The notes beneath the pieces were generated by a model. It had not been told where the DNA came from and did not search any database. It saw only the letters and a program-made list of their open reading frames with translations. Below, one piece after another: positions 1 through 10,002 of a stretch of 64,000 nt of DNA. The number at the start of each line of letters is the position of its first letter. Positions within the stretch are counted from its first letter, which is position 1. This DNA comes from Collibacillus ludicampi (GTDB lineage Bacteria > Bacillota > Bacilli > Tumebacillales > BOQE01): assembly GCF_023705585.1 (NCBI RefSeq), contig NZ_BOQE01000001.1, positions 3,132,710-3,196,709 on the forward strand, read 5' to 3'. A program made the translations under genes and the position numbers.

Positions 1-1407
1 GAGGATGTAGCTGTGTTACATTCCCGTTTGTCTCCGGGCGAACGCTATGATGAGTGGAGGCGTATCCGTCAAGGAGAAGTTTCCATCGCGGTTGGTGCGC
101 GATCCGCGGTTTTTGCGCCATTTGAAAAATTGGGGCTACTTATCATCGACGAAGAGCATGAACTTTCTTACAAGCAGGAAGAAAACCCGAAGTATCATGC
201 GCGTGAGGTGGCGTATTTCCGAGCGTTGTATCACGGAGCGACCGTCGTGCTCGGGTCAGCCACACCTTCGATGGAAGTCCGTTATGCAGCAGCGAAAGGC
301 AGAGTCACCCGTATCCTTTTGCCCGAACGCGTCAATCGAAAGCCTCTGCCTCCCGTGGAAATCGTCGATATGCGATTGGAACTGAAACAGGGTAACCGTT
401 CCATATTCTCGCGAAGATTGCATGAGGCGATCGCGGAGAAGCTGGCCCATCGCGAACAGATGATCCTCTTTCTGAACCGGAGGGGCTATTCAACATTCAT
501 CCTTTGCCGAGCGTGCGGATATGTTGCCCGTTGCCCGTCATGTGATGTTTCCTTGACCTATCACTATTTGAATAGTATACCGATCCTCCGCTGCCACTAT
601 TGCGGACATTCGGAAGAGGTGGCTGGGAGATGTCCGGAATGCGGAAGTCAACATATCCGCAATTTTGGAACAGGTACACAGAAAGTAGAAGAAGAACTGT
701 TGCGTTTGTTTCCCGAAGCAAGGGTCATCCGCATGGACGTGGACACAACGGCGACAAAGGGCAGTCATGAAAGGCTGTTACGTACGTTTGGCGCGCGCGA
801 AGCGGATATCCTCTTGGGTACGCAAATGATCGCAAAAGGCCTCGACTTTCCAGGGGTTACACTTGTCGGTATCATCACAGCGGATACGTCCTTGAATGTA
901 CCTGATTTTCGGGCGGCGGAACGTACCTTTCAATTATTGACGCAGGTGGCGGGCAGGGTTGGAAGGCATGATGCTGCGGGCGAGGTCATCTTGCAAACCT
1001 ATCATCCCGAGCATTACGCGATTCAGTGTGCGGTAACACAAGATTATGAGCGGTTTTTCCAAAAAGAGATCGAAATACGTCACTCCCTCGATCATCCGCC
1101 ATTTTGGGAAATGACCGTTTTCACCGCAGCACATGAATCCCAAAAAGAAGCTTATCGCCTTGCGAGAGAAACGGAACGTTGGATGCGCCGGCGATTTTCG
1201 GAAGATCCCGAAGTGATCGTTCATGAAACGACTGCTGCACCTCTCGCCCGTTTGCATGGCAAGTATCGTTTTCATCAAGTGATCAAATATAAATCATACA
1301 AGAAAGTGAAAGCGGAATTATTGGCTGCCTATTTCCACGCACGGGCAAAAGCGAAAAAGATTGACGGTGTCCTCTCGGTGGATGTCAATGCGCAAATGGT
1401 GCTATAA
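1..1407 (+). CDS. priA: Primosomal protein N' (PriA helicase), C-terminal part
   Basis: The frame is open from base 1, so only about the last 468 residues of a protein of roughly 800 are here; the DNA-binding domain and Walker A lie to the left. Visible are DEEH (Walker B, near residue 50 of the fragment), GSATPS, the zinc-binding cysteine cluster (CRACGY, CPSC, CHYCGH, CPECGS) and lobe-2 motifs GTQMIAKGLDFPG and QVAGRVGR. PriA recognises stalled or recombined forks and starts reloading of the replicative helicase. The gene sits directly before def-fmt-rsmB, the usual Bacillales order. Nothing suggests a defect in the visible part. Confidence 0.96.
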   Translation, partial: EDVAVLHSRLSPGERYDEWRRIRQGEVSIAVGARSAVFAPFEKLGLLIIDEEHELSYKQEENPKYHAREVAYFRALYHGATVVLGSATPSMEVRYAAAKGRVTRILLPERVNRKPLPPVEIVDMRLELKQGNRSIFSRRLHEAIAEKLAHREQMILFLNRRGYSTFILCRACGYVARCPSCDVSLTYHYLNSIPILRCHYCGHSEEVAGRCPECGSQHIRNFGTGTQKVEEELLRLFPEARVIRMDVDTTATKGSHERLLRTFGAREADILLGTQMIAKGLDFPGVTLVGIITADTSLNVPDFRAAERTFQLLTQVAGRVGRHDAAGEVILQTYHPEHYAIQCAVTQDYERFFQKEIEIRHSLDHPPFWEMTVFTAAHESQKEAYRLARETERWMRRRFSEDPEVIVHETTAAPLARLHGKYRFHQVIKYKSYKKVKAELLAAYFHARAKAKKIDGVLSVDVNAQMVL

Positions 1408-1450
1408 AGAATAAAATATGAAATAAATGCATGCGCTCTTCTTTTCAGCG

Positions 1451-1476
1451 CCTGTTCAAAAAGAGGACAAACAGGA
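1451..1476. repeat. Dispersed TTCAAAAAG repeat, copy A
   Basis: Short inverted repeat CCTGTT/AACAGG around TCAAAAAGAGGACA, between priA and def. The stretch TGTTCAAAAAG(G)AGGACAAACAG is nearly identical to the left end of a longer hairpin element at 24967-25116. This copy has no clear right arm, so it looks like a remnant. The rest of the 190-bp gap holds only the def promoter region. Confidence 0.5.
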
Positions 1477-1545
1477 TCAGGCCGTTCAAGGAGAGACAGC
1501 CGACGATCGCGGAGTAAAGGCAAGACTGCTTTATTAACATCCTCT

Positions 1546-1574
1546 TTCATAAGAACGATGATTTGTAATATGAT
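1546..1574 (+). promoter_or_regulatory. Possible sigma-A promoter of def
   Basis: TTCATA and TATGAT separated by 17 bp, ending about 26 bp before the def start codon. The -35 matches the consensus at only four of six positions, so this is tentative. Confidence 0.35.
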
Positions 1575-1600
1575 ACATGCAGAAATGGGGGAAAGTAACC

Positions 1601-2068
1601 ATGGCAATTCGAATGATTCGATTGGAAGGAGATCCGGTATTACGACAAGTGGCAAAGCCGGTTCCGGAAATTACTAAGAATATCCACAAATTGTTGGACG
1701 ATATGGCTGATACCATGTATGACGCGGAAGGGGTGGGTCTGGCCGCGCCGCAAATCGGTGTTTTGAAACGAGTCGTCGTTATCGACATCGGCGAAGGTTT
1801 AATCGAATTGGTAAACCCGGAAATCGTTTTGACGGAAGGCGAACAGTACGGTCCGGAAGGATGTCTATCCATCCCCGGATTTCACGCGGATGTGTTGCGT
1901 CCGAACCGCGTTGTGGTTAAAGCGCTCAACCGTCATGGGGAAGAGATCACGGTTGACGGGGAAGGTCTTTTGGCAAGGGCGCTCGCGCACGAAATCGATC
2001 ATCTGAACGGCGTCCTCTTCATCGATCATTTGCCTGAATATACCAAGCTAGACAGACTGCGCAAGTAA
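1601..2068 (+). CDS. def: Peptide deformylase
   Basis: Removes the formyl group from the N-terminal methionine of new proteins; an Fe/Zn metalloenzyme. All three family motifs are present: [15 protein letters not shown] (metal-binding Cys) and HEIDHLNG (two metal-binding His and the catalytic Glu). Length is 155 residues, normal for the short bacterial type. An in-frame ATG at 1577 exists, but the ATG at 1601 is preceded 7 bp upstream by GGGGGAAAG and gives the expected [16 protein letters not shown]-terminus, so 1601 is chosen. fmt follows after 18 bp, pairing the removal and addition of the formyl group. Confidence 0.95.
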   Translation: MAIRMIRLEGDPVLRQVAKPVPEITKNIHKLLDDMADTMYDAEGVGLAAPQIGVLKRVVVIDIGEGLIELVNPEIVLTEGEQYGPEGCLSIPGFHADVLRPNRVVVKALNRHGEEITVDGEGLLARALAHEIDHLNGVLFIDHLPEYTKLDRLRK

Positions 2069-2086
2069 TTGGCTGAGGTGACGAGG

Positions 2087-3040
2087 ATGCGAATCATATT
2101 TATGGGAACTCCCGATTTTGCGGTGCCCAGTCTCAAGACGCTCGCGGAATCTCCGCATGAGATCGTTACGGTTGTTACACAACCGGACAGGCCGAAAGGT
2201 CGCGGGCGCACACTCACACCTCCCCCCGTAAAGATCGCGGCACAAGATTTGAAGATTCCCGTTTTCCAGCCGGAGAAGGTGCGCGCGGAAGATGCTTTGG
2301 ACAAACTAGCAGCGCTCAAACCGGATCTGCTGATCACAGCAGCGTACGGACAAATCCTTCCGAAACGGCTCCTTGATCTCCCCTCACTTGGGTGCATCAA
2401 TGTTCATGCTTCGTTGTTGCCGCGTTGGCGGGGGGGAGCGCCTATCCATCGGGCGATCATCGAAGGCGACAAGGAAACGGGTGTCACGATCATGCGGATG
2501 GTCGAAGCGCTCGATGCGGGCGATATTTTGTCACAAGTGACGGTTCCGATCACCGAAGAAGATACGGCAGGAACATTGCATGACAAGCTGGCAGAAGCGG
2601 GTGCAAAGCTATTAAGCGAAACGTTACCGCACATCCTGTCAGGTGACGTCCAAGGGACTCCACAGGATGAACGTTTGGCTACTTATGCACCGAATCTCAC
2701 ACGGGAAGATGAACAGATCGACTGGACGAAACCGGCAAGGCAGATCGTCAATCAAATTCGCGGCCTCAATCCGTGGCCGGTGGCGTTTACAACCAGTGAG
2801 GACAAAATTTTCAAAATATGGAAAGCGCGAATCGATGATGAGTATTCGGTTCAAGATGAACCGGGTACTGTGCTCTCTGTCACGAATGATGCCATTCGCG
2901 TTCAAGCAGGGAAAGGTATCGTGGCGATTCAAGAGATTCAACCGGCCGGAAAAAAACGGATGAGCGTTGAAGCGTTTTTACGGGGAAAACAGATGGCTCC
3001 AGGAAGCCGTTTTCTTGTATCTATCAGCGAAGGAATGTGA
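2087..3040 (+). CDS. fmt: Methionyl-tRNA formyltransferase
   Basis: Formylates Met on initiator tRNA using 10-formyl-tetrahydrofolate. The N-terminal domain shows MGTPDFAVPSL, the SLLPRWRGGAPIHRAI block with the catalytic Asn-His (CINVHASLLPRWRGG) and the downstream Asp of the family; the C-terminal OB-like domain follows from about residue 205. Length is 317 residues. A TTG at 2069 is in frame, but GAGGTG at 2075-2080 sits 6 bp before the ATG at 2087, so the ATG is chosen. It is co-directional with def and rsmB, with 4 bp to the next gene. Confidence 0.95.
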   Translation: MRIIFMGTPDFAVPSLKTLAESPHEIVTVVTQPDRPKGRGRTLTPPPVKIAAQDLKIPVFQPEKVRAEDALDKLAALKPDLLITAAYGQILPKRLLDLPSLGCINVHASLLPRWRGGAPIHRAIIEGDKETGVTIMRMVEALDAGDILSQVTVPITEEDTAGTLHDKLAEAGAKLLSETLPHILSGDVQGTPQDERLATYAPNLTREDEQIDWTKPARQIVNQIRGLNPWPVAFTTSEDKIFKIWKARIDDEYSVQDEPGTVLSVTNDAIRVQAGKGIVAIQEIQPAGKKRMSVEAFLRGKQMAPGSRFLVSISEGM

Positions 3041-3044
3041 ACGG

Positions 3045-4382
3045 ATGAAGACTGTACGAGAAGTCGCGTTAGATGTATTGCTTTCCATTGAAACACAGGA
3101 TGCTTATAGCAATCTGGCGCTGCAGAACGCACTGCGAAAAAACCGTTTCACTCCGCAAGACACCGCATTATGTACGGAAATCGTGTACGGAACCGTGCAG
3201 CGTTTAAACACGATTGACGCGTATATACGCCCCCGTTCAAAACAGCCGCTTGAGCGTCTCGAACCGTGGGTGCGCAACCTTTTGCGTTTGACTGTATACC
3301 AGTTGAAATGGCTGGATCGCGTGCCCGCCTTCGCCGCGATTCATGAAGCGGTCGAAATCGCCAAGAGGAGAAACCCGCGTGCGGCCGGTTTTTTGAATGC
3401 CGTGTTACGCGCTGTACAAAGGCAGCCTGATTTGAAAGTACCGTCACCTGAAGACGATCCCGTTCGGTATCTCTCAATCGTACACTCGCATCCTGACTGG
3501 CTTGTGCGTAGCTGGATTCGATCCTACGGATTTGCGGAAACGAAAGCCATGTGCGAGGCGAACAATGGGCGGCCTTCCCTCAGTTTGCGTGCGAACAGAT
3601 GCCGCATAACAACCGACGAGCTTCTGGATATACTTTTAAAAGAAGGGTTTAACGCCAAAGCTTCATTGGTCAGCCCGGATGGTGTCGTGTTGCAAAACGG
3701 TGGGGATGTGACAAAATTGCGGGCATTTCGTGAAGGGTATTGCACCGTTCAAGATGAAAGTTCGATGCTCGTCGCTCCTTTCCTCGCTCCAAAGCCAGGC
3801 ATGCGGATTCTGGATGCGTGCGCGGCACCGGGGGGAAAGACTACCCATTTGGCGGAACAAATGGGGGATGAAGGAGAGGTCGTCGCTACCGATATCCATC
3901 AACACAAAGTGGAGCTGATTCGCACGGCCGCCAAACGCCTTGGTTTGACATCGATCCGTGCGCTGGCGGGAGATATTCGCGAGCAGATCAGTCAGCTGGG
4001 GAAATTTGATGCGATTTTGCTCGATGCGCCTTGTTCTGGTTTTGGCGTCATTCGTCGTAAGCCCGATCTTAAATGGAAGAAGAAACCGAGTGATGTGCGT
4101 GCTATTCGCAAGATTCAACAAGAACTGTTACGAACCGTAGCCGATTCATTACATACGGGGGGTATCCTCGTTTATTCCACTTGTACGGTGGGACCGGAAG
4201 AAAATATCGATGTGATACGGGAATTTTTGCAAGAACGGGATGATTTTCAAATCGATGCGCCGGAACCGTATTTGCCTGCGCATGTATGCCAACGTGCGCG
4301 GATTGCGGAAAGGACTGTGCAAATTTTACCGCACGATTTCGGAAGTGACGGATTTTTCATGGTACGGCTGAGAAAAATGTAA
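3045..4382 (+). CDS. rsmB: 16S rRNA (cytosine-967-C5)-methyltransferase
   Basis: Methylates C967 of 16S rRNA with SAM. The N-terminal ~130 residues form the NusB-like RNA-binding domain; the C-terminal half is a Rossmann methyltransferase with DACAAPGGKTTHLAEQM (SAM binding), DAPCSGFGVIRRKPDLKW (PC motif Cys) and YSTCTVGPEEN (catalytic TC motif Cys). Length is 445 residues, typical. The start is the ATG at 3045, 5 bp after the fmt stop, giving MKTVREVALDVLL; the open frame extends upstream into fmt without a better site. Confidence 0.95.
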   Translation: MKTVREVALDVLLSIETQDAYSNLALQNALRKNRFTPQDTALCTEIVYGTVQRLNTIDAYIRPRSKQPLERLEPWVRNLLRLTVYQLKWLDRVPAFAAIHEAVEIAKRRNPRAAGFLNAVLRAVQRQPDLKVPSPEDDPVRYLSIVHSHPDWLVRSWIRSYGFAETKAMCEANNGRPSLSLRANRCRITTDELLDILLKEGFNAKASLVSPDGVVLQNGGDVTKLRAFREGYCTVQDESSMLVAPFLAPKPGMRILDACAAPGGKTTHLAEQMGDEGEVVATDIHQHKVELIRTAAKRLGLTSIRALAGDIREQISQLGKFDAILLDAPCSGFGVIRRKPDLKWKKKPSDVRAIRKIQQELLRTVADSLHTGGILVYSTCTVGPEENIDVIREFLQERDDFQIDAPEPYLPAHVCQRARIAERTVQILPHDFGSDGFFMVRLRKM

Positions 4383-4408
4383 AAGACTGATGACTTCAAA
4401 CAGAGAAG

Positions 4409-5497
4409 GTGATCCAGATCGAACTGCAAGTCTTATCTCCCCAAGAAACGGATATACAGACTCAATTATATAATATGCGATTGTCGGAAATGGAACAATG
4501 GATGGAAAGTCTTGGGCAGCCCAAATTTCGGGCCAAACAGGTATTTACATGGCTGTACAAAAAGAGGGCGATATCCGTTTCCGAAATGACCGATTTACCC
4601 CAAGCGTTACGCGAGCATTTACAACGGTCAACCGTGATACGAACCATGAAGGAAATCACGCGTCAGGTATCGAAAAAAGACGGGACCACGAAATTTCTCT
4701 TTCAGTTGCGTGATGGCGCAACGGTTGAGACCGTCCTGATGCGTCATAATTACGGGAATTCGGTGTGTGTGTCTACGCAGGTCGGTTGTCGTATGGGATG
4801 TACATTCTGTGCATCGACGCTTGGAGGATTGATCAGGAATCTGACGGCTGGAGAAATCGTGGAGCAGATTATGGCTGTGCAACGGATGCTCGATGAGGAA
4901 GGAGCGCGCGTTTCTTCGGTCGTCCTGATGGGATCGGGAGAACCGCTCGAAAACTATGAGCCGTCGATGCGATTTGTCGATATTATCACAAACCCATACG
5001 GGCTTAATATCGGTGCGCGTCACATCACGGTGTCAACGAGCGGCCTGGTTCCCGCAATCCGCCGTTTGGCCGATGAAAAAAGACAAATCACCCTTGCGAT
5101 ATCCTTGCACGCGCCGAATGATGAACTTCGCACATCCTTGATGCCTATCAATCGAGCATGGAACGTAGAACAATTGATGGATGCAGCCCGTTATTATTTT
5201 GCCCAAACGGGGAGACGGATCTCTTTTGAGTATGCGTTAATTGGCGGGGTCAATGATCAATTGCCTCAAGCTCGCGAATTGGCGGAGCTTGTTAAAGGCC
5301 TGCCCTGCCATATCAACCTGATTCCGGTCAATTATGTGCCGGAGAGAAACTGGAAGCGCTCATCGAAGGAAGATATCCGGGCTTTTGTCGATGAATTGAA
5401 CCGTTTGGGGGTTAACGCGACCGTGCGCCGCGAAATGGGAAGCGACATCGCGGCAGCATGCGGTCAATTGCGTGCACAGAAAGAGGGGAGAGTCTGA
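4409..5497 (+). CDS. rlmN: 23S rRNA A2503 / tRNA A37 C2-methyltransferase, radical SAM
   Basis: Radical-SAM methyltransferase that modifies A2503 of 23S rRNA and A37 of some tRNAs. [11 protein letters not shown] is the CxxxCxxC 4Fe-4S motif, and the C-terminal [15 protein letters not shown] carries the conserved catalytic Cys. The usual MGMGEPL block reads [12 protein letters not shown] here, a conservative change. Length is up to 362 residues. The start is uncertain: the GTG at 4409 overlaps a strong Shine-Dalgarno match (GAAGGTGATC), so translation may begin a few codons later, although no ATG is suitably placed before 4475. prpC follows after 12 bp. Confidence 0.93.
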   Translation: MIQIELQVLSPQETDIQTQLYNMRLSEMEQWMESLGQPKFRAKQVFTWLYKKRAISVSEMTDLPQALREHLQRSTVIRTMKEITRQVSKKDGTTKFLFQLRDGATVETVLMRHNYGNSVCVSTQVGCRMGCTFCASTLGGLIRNLTAGEIVEQIMAVQRMLDEEGARVSSVVLMGSGEPLENYEPSMRFVDIITNPYGLNIGARHITVSTSGLVPAIRRLADEKRQITLAISLHAPNDELRTSLMPINRAWNVEQLMDAARYYFAQTGRRISFEYALIGGVNDQLPQARELAELVKGLPCHINLIPVNYVPERNWKRSSKEDIRAFVDELNRLGVNATVRREMGSDIAAACGQLRAQKEGRV

Positions 5498-5509
5498 GGG
5501 GGGAGTTTC

Positions 5510-6277
5510 ATGGAACAAGCTGCCATGACTCATATCGGATTGGTTCGCCAGGTGAACGAAGACGGTTATGCACTTCTTCTCGATACACATCCATACCGTG
5601 TCGTGATGGTTGCGGATGGAATGGGAGGACATCGGGCTGGGGAAGTGGCCAGTTCCGTGGCGATCGAGGAAGTGGAGAGCGAATTGCGTCAACGGATGAA
5701 GGAAGGAATACCGGAAGACGTATCACCTTTAGAATTGGTAACGGAAGCGATTCAGATCGCCAATCAAGCGGTTTATCGCCGGGCGTCCAGTACGCCCGGC
5801 TGCTCTGGTATGGGGACAACCATCGTTGTTGCATTGTATGACAGGAAAGAGGTGTGGCTCGGTTTCATCGGGGACAGTCGCGCGTATTTGATTAACAAAG
5901 AAAGTATTCGCCAACTGACCGATGATCATTCGCTGGTGAACGAGCTAGTAAAAAGCGGCCAGATCACCGCAGAAGAGGCTAACAATCACCCGCAGCGCAA
6001 TATCTTGACACGCTCGTTGGGTACAGACTTGTATGTCCAAGTGGATACCCTGCATACCCCGTGGGTAAAAGATGACATTCTGCTTCTCTGCTCGGACGGC
6101 TTGACCAACCTGATCAGCGAGGAGATCATCGCGGATGTGTTGCGCGGAGAAGGAACTATGGAGAGCAAACTGCAACAATTGGTAAACCTCGCACTGCAAA
6201 AAGGCGGGAACGATAACATCACGGTCGTTGCCGTACGCAATACAGATGAAGACGAGGAGCGGGGTGATGGCAGGTGA
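5510..6277 (+). CDS. prpC: PP2C-type serine/threonine phosphatase (PrpC/Stp)
   Basis: Mn-dependent protein phosphatase that reverses PrkC phosphorylation. PP2C motifs are in order: RQVNED, VADGMGGHRAGEVAS, GDSRAY, TRSLG, LLCSDGLTN and GGNDNITVVAV, including the metal-binding aspartates. Length is 255 residues. The ATG at 5510 follows GAGGGGGGAG. Its stop overlaps the prkC start by 4 bp, so kinase and phosphatase are translationally coupled, as in other Bacilli. Confidence 0.95.
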   Translation: MEQAAMTHIGLVRQVNEDGYALLLDTHPYRVVMVADGMGGHRAGEVASSVAIEEVESELRQRMKEGIPEDVSPLELVTEAIQIANQAVYRRASSTPGCSGMGTTIVVALYDRKEVWLGFIGDSRAYLINKESIRQLTDDHSLVNELVKSGQITAEEANNHPQRNILTRSLGTDLYVQVDTLHTPWVKDDILLLCSDGLTNLISEEIIADVLRGEGTMESKLQQLVNLALQKGGNDNITVVAVRNTDEDEERGDGR

Positions 6278-8253
6278 TCGGCCGTATATTGGGCAATCGC
6301 TATGAGATCATGGAACGTATCGGCGGAGGAGGGATGGCGATCGTATATCGCGCTCTCGACATGTTGTTAAATCGCTCTGTGTCGATTAAAGTTCTACGCT
6401 CCCAGTTTGTTTCGGACGAAGATTTCGTGCGCAGGTTTCGCCGGGAAGCACAAGCGGCTGCCAGCCTTTCACACCCGAATATCGTGAATATATACGATGT
6501 AGGTACAGAAGGAGAAATTTACTACATCGTCATGGAGTATGTGGACGGCAAAACGTTAAAAGAAATCATTCAGGAAAGAGGGCCTCTCCCCATTGAAGAA
6601 GCGATTGACATCGCCAAGCAGATCTGTAACGCTCTGCATCATGCACACGAGAACAACATCGTACATAGGGATATCAAACCGCATAACGTTCTGATCAGTA
6701 AAGAAGGGCGCGTAAAAGTTACCGACTTCGGCATCGCGCGGGCGATCACCTCAAATACGATGACACACACCGGATCGGTACTCGGTTCTGTTCATTATTT
6801 TTCTCCGGAACAAGCCCGCGGCGGGATTACTGACGTAAAATCGGATATATATTCATTAGGGGTCGTTCTCTACGAAATGGTAACAGGGGAGTTGCCCTTT
6901 TCGGGTGAGAGTCCCATAACGGTTGCACTCAAGCATCTACAAGATTATTTTGTCGAGCCGAGACAATTGAATCCCGAAATCCCGCAGAGCGTCGAAAATA
7001 TCATTTTAAAAGCGTTGGCGAAAGATCCGCATGTGCGTTATCCGTCTACTCGCGAGATGTATCATGATCTCGAAAATGCGCTCATCCGTCCGGATGTACC
7101 CAAGTTCGTACCTCCTGTTCAGACGGTTGAACAAAAGACGATTCAGATCCCGGCCATCGGATTGCAACAAGCTTCCCGTGATGACCAGCGAGAAGAGAAA
7201 GCGAGCATGGAACGTACGCAAGGATCGGTTCAGCAGAAGGAAAATCGTCGGAAAAAATGGTGGAAGCCTTTCGTATGGATATTTTCTGTGCTGCTCATCC
7301 TCATTCTCGGTCTTTCTGCCGGTTATTATTTGATGTTTGCTTATAACCGTCCGCCGGATGTACAAGTACCGCGGGTGATCGGAATGACCTATGATGAAGC
7401 CGTTCAGCAACTTGTTGACACAGGTTTTAAACAGGAAAACATCAAACGGGTCGATGAGTATCCGGTTGACAGTGCGGATCAACAACCGGAAGGGCACGTA
7501 TTCAAACAGGATCCGGAACCGAGTACAAAGGTGAAATCGGATCGCATCATCACCTTGTATGTGAGCAAGGGGCAACAATCGATTACGATGCCGAACCTGG
7601 CGCAACTCTCGCTCGATTATGCGAAACGGTCGTTGAAAGACGCAAAACTGAAAGATTCGGATTATCAAATTATAGAAACGTATAATAACTCAGTTGACAA
7701 AGGAAAAGTGTTTGCCCAGGAGCCTGATCCGGGTACTACGATCGTTCCCGGAAAAACACCTGTGAAAATTTATGTTTCGAAAGGTCCTGAAATGGTTACC
7801 GTTCCAAATGTGATCGGTAAGAATGTGAATGATGCAACCAATCGATTAGTTCAAGCAGGGTTGAGTGTTTCGGGGATCGACAAAGAACAGTCAAACGAAC
7901 CGGCTGACACGGTGATTCGCATGTCGCCGCAGGCTGGAACACAGGTAGCTAAGGGCGAACAAATCCGGCTTGTGATTTCACAAGGGCCGCCTGCTACTCC
8001 TGCACAGGGACAGAAAACTGCTTCGTACGATGTGAAAGTGACGGTGGATGAAAACAAACCTCCCGTTGAGATTCGCGTCACGAAGAGCGATGCAACCGGT
8101 GATGATGTGGAAGTATTTAAAGACACATTGAAAACTTCTCGCACCATTCCGGTGACGTTAACCCTGCAACCCGGTAAAGACGGTGTCATTCGCGTGTATC
8201 AGGATGGAGTGTTAAAAGATGAGAAGAAAATTCCTTATAATACACAACAATAG
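6274..8253 (+). CDS. prkC: PASTA-domain serine/threonine protein kinase (PrkC)
   Basis: Membrane kinase that senses peptidoglycan fragments; in Bacillus it acts in germination and cell-wall homeostasis. Residues 1-270 are a Hanks kinase: glycine loop IGGGGMAIVY, SIKVL lysine, HRDIKPHN, DFG, an activation loop with TMTHTGS threonines, and SPEQ. One membrane segment lies at about 328-352 after a basic linker. Outside are three PASTA repeats (starting near VPRVIGM, MPNLAQL and VPNVIGK) and a C-terminal beta-rich domain of about 85 residues. Length is 659. The GTG start overlaps prpC by 4 bp. Confidence 0.95.
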   Translation: MIGRILGNRYEIMERIGGGGMAIVYRALDMLLNRSVSIKVLRSQFVSDEDFVRRFRREAQAAASLSHPNIVNIYDVGTEGEIYYIVMEYVDGKTLKEIIQERGPLPIEEAIDIAKQICNALHHAHENNIVHRDIKPHNVLISKEGRVKVTDFGIARAITSNTMTHTGSVLGSVHYFSPEQARGGITDVKSDIYSLGVVLYEMVTGELPFSGESPITVALKHLQDYFVEPRQLNPEIPQSVENIILKALAKDPHVRYPSTREMYHDLENALIRPDVPKFVPPVQTVEQKTIQIPAIGLQQASRDDQREEKASMERTQGSVQQKENRRKKWWKPFVWIFSVLLILILGLSAGYYLMFAYNRPPDVQVPRVIGMTYDEAVQQLVDTGFKQENIKRVDEYPVDSADQQPEGHVFKQDPEPSTKVKSDRIITLYVSKGQQSITMPNLAQLSLDYAKRSLKDAKLKDSDYQIIETYNNSVDKGKVFAQEPDPGTTIVPGKTPVKIYVSKGPEMVTVPNVIGKNVNDATNRLVQAGLSVSGIDKEQSNEPADTVIRMSPQAGTQVAKGEQIRLVISQGPPATPAQGQKTASYDVKVTVDENKPPVEIRVTKSDATGDDVEVFKDTLKTSRTIPVTLTLQPGKDGVIRVYQDGVLKDEKKIPYNTQQ

Positions 8254-8268
8254 ATCCAGAGGTGTGAA

Positions 8269-9150
8269 ATGCAAGAAGGAGTAATTGTTAAAGCGTTGTC
8301 TGGATTCTATTATGTGGAAGATGGTCAAACGATCCGTATGTGTCGTGCCCGCGGAGTTTTTAAGAAAAAAGGGATCATACCGCTCGTCGGTGATAAAGTC
8401 ACTTATACACCGATCGGAACGCGCGAAGGCGTAATCGAGGAGATCCTCGCACGGAGAGTCGAACTGGTTCGTCCGCCAATCGCCAATGTGGATCAGGTTT
8501 TACTTGTTTTCTCTGTGAAAGAACCGGAATTAAATTTGTGGCTGCTGGATCGCATTCTCGTACATACGGAACGCGCACGTTTACCAGGTGTCATTTTGTT
8601 CACGAAATCCGATCTGTTAGAGAATGGGGACGAGTGTCAACTATGGGTGTCCGCGTACGAGAAATTGGGGTATCCAGTACTCATGGTTTCCAGTCGAACG
8701 GGCGAAGGAATCGAGGATGTTCGGTCACTTGTGAACGGAAAAATCTCCGTAGTGGCCGGGCAGTCGGGAGTCGGTAAATCGTCCTTGCTCAATCAACTGT
8801 CTCCCGAATTGCGTCTCAAGTCGGCGGAAGTGAGTCACAAGCACGGACGCGGACGGCATACGACAAGACATGTCGAGCTTCTCCGTCTTGCCAGCCGGAC
8901 ATATGTGGCGGATTCCCCAGGGTTCAGCCAATTGGAATTTGGAGACATGGAACCGGAAGAACTCGCCGCTTGTTTCCGCGAAATCTTCGAACTGGGTCAA
9001 CAGTGCCTCTACCGCGGTTGTCTGCACGAAACAGAAGAGGGATGTGCGGTGCGTCCGGCCGCTCAGGAAGGACGGATGGCGCCGTGGCGGTACCAAAATT
9101 ATCTGGAGTTTCTCTCAGAACTAAAAGATATGAAAGAGAGAAGGTTTTAA
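8269..9150 (+). CDS. rsgA: Ribosome small subunit-dependent GTPase A
   Basis: Circularly permuted GTPase that checks late 30S assembly. An N-terminal OB fold is followed by the G domain: FTKSD (G4) comes before GQSGVGKSS (G1, about residue 163) and DSPGF (G3), the permuted order typical of the family. The C-terminal zinc finger has the CLYRGCLHETEEGC pattern. Length is 293 residues. It follows prkC by 15 bp and precedes rpe by a few bases, all one operon. Confidence 0.95.
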   Translation: MQEGVIVKALSGFYYVEDGQTIRMCRARGVFKKKGIIPLVGDKVTYTPIGTREGVIEEILARRVELVRPPIANVDQVLLVFSVKEPELNLWLLDRILVHTERARLPGVILFTKSDLLENGDECQLWVSAYEKLGYPVLMVSSRTGEGIEDVRSLVNGKISVVAGQSGVGKSSLLNQLSPELRLKSAEVSHKHGRGRHTTRHVELLRLASRTYVADSPGFSQLEFGDMEPEELAACFREIFELGQQCLYRGCLHETEEGCAVRPAAQEGRMAPWRYQNYLEFLSELKDMKERRF

Positions 9151-9155
9151 CAGTG

Positions 9156-9812
9156 ATGATCAAAGTCGCACCTTCTTTATTGGCGGCCGATTTTGCAGAA
9201 CTTGCCAAGGAAATACGAACCGTAGAGGATGGCGGGGCTGATTGGTTGCACGTGGATGTGATGGATGGACATTTCGTACCCAATATCACGATGGGCCCGT
9301 TTGTTGTCGATGCGATTAAAAGTCATACCCGTCTGCCTCTCGATGTTCATCTGATGATTGAAGAACCGGATCGCTATATCCCTGAGTTTGTAGCGGCAGG
9401 GGCTGATGTGGTCAGTGTTCATGTAGAAGCGTGTCCCCATTTGCATCGCACGCTTCAATTGATCAAGTCTTTGGGCGTAAAAGCTTCAGTTGCATTGAAC
9501 CCGCATACGCCCATATCGATGATCCAGCATGTCATCAACGATTTGGACATGGTTTTGCTGATGACTGTGAACCCAGGTTTTGGCGGTCAGAAATTTATCC
9601 ATCATGTTGTCCCCAAGATCCGCGAACTTCGCACCCTGCTGGACGAGAATCATTTGACACACGTGGATATCGAAGTGGACGGAGGGATCAATGTGGAGAC
9701 GGCAGACCTGGTCAAGGAAGCCGGAGCCTCCGTATTAGTGGCGGGAAGCGCGATTTTCAAGGCGGAAGACCGTGCACAGATGATTCGTCAAATTCGTGGA
9801 TCAGACGGTTAA
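9156..9812 (+). CDS. rpe: Ribulose-phosphate 3-epimerase
   Basis: Interconverts ribulose-5-P and xylulose-5-P in the pentose phosphate pathway. TIM-barrel motifs visible: APSLLAADFAEL, HVDVMDGHFVPNITMG, VHLMI, NPGFGGQKFI and EVDGGI. Length is 218 residues. The open frame continues far upstream into rsgA; the start is placed at the ATG 9156 (a GTG immediately before is also possible), 8-10 bp after AGAGAAGG. The thiN gene that follows rpe in B. subtilis is absent here. Confidence 0.94.
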   Translation: MIKVAPSLLAADFAELAKEIRTVEDGGADWLHVDVMDGHFVPNITMGPFVVDAIKSHTRLPLDVHLMIEEPDRYIPEFVAAGADVVSVHVEACPHLHRTLQLIKSLGVKASVALNPHTPISMIQHVINDLDMVLLMTVNPGFGGQKFIHHVVPKIRELRTLLDENHLTHVDIEVDGGINVETADLVKEAGASVLVAGSAIFKAEDRAQMIRQIRGSDG

Positions 9813-9841
9813 GCTGCTCGAAAAAAGGGCAGCTTTTTTGT
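9811..9841 (+). terminator. Rho-independent terminator after rpe
   Basis: AGCTGC and GCAGCT arms separated by a short A/G-rich loop, followed by TTTTTTG, directly overlapping the rpe stop. It closes the rlmN-prpC-prkC-rsgA-rpe run. Confidence 0.85.
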
Positions 9842-10002
9842 TTTCATGAGTCTCTTTGTGGTTCTTGGCACATTTTATCCGGGAGGGAATATATATATAC
9901 CGACGGTAATCGCCCAACGTATTACATTTGAGGTGTGAACATTTGTCGCGGCATCATCTGTCATTCCGGTGAGGGTAGGGATCAAATGAAGGAGGGGTCA
10001 CG

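Noticed and set aside
7006-7668. 220-residue open frame antisense to prkC
   Set aside because: Lies over the PASTA region of an intact kinase; no start signal and no recognisable domain.
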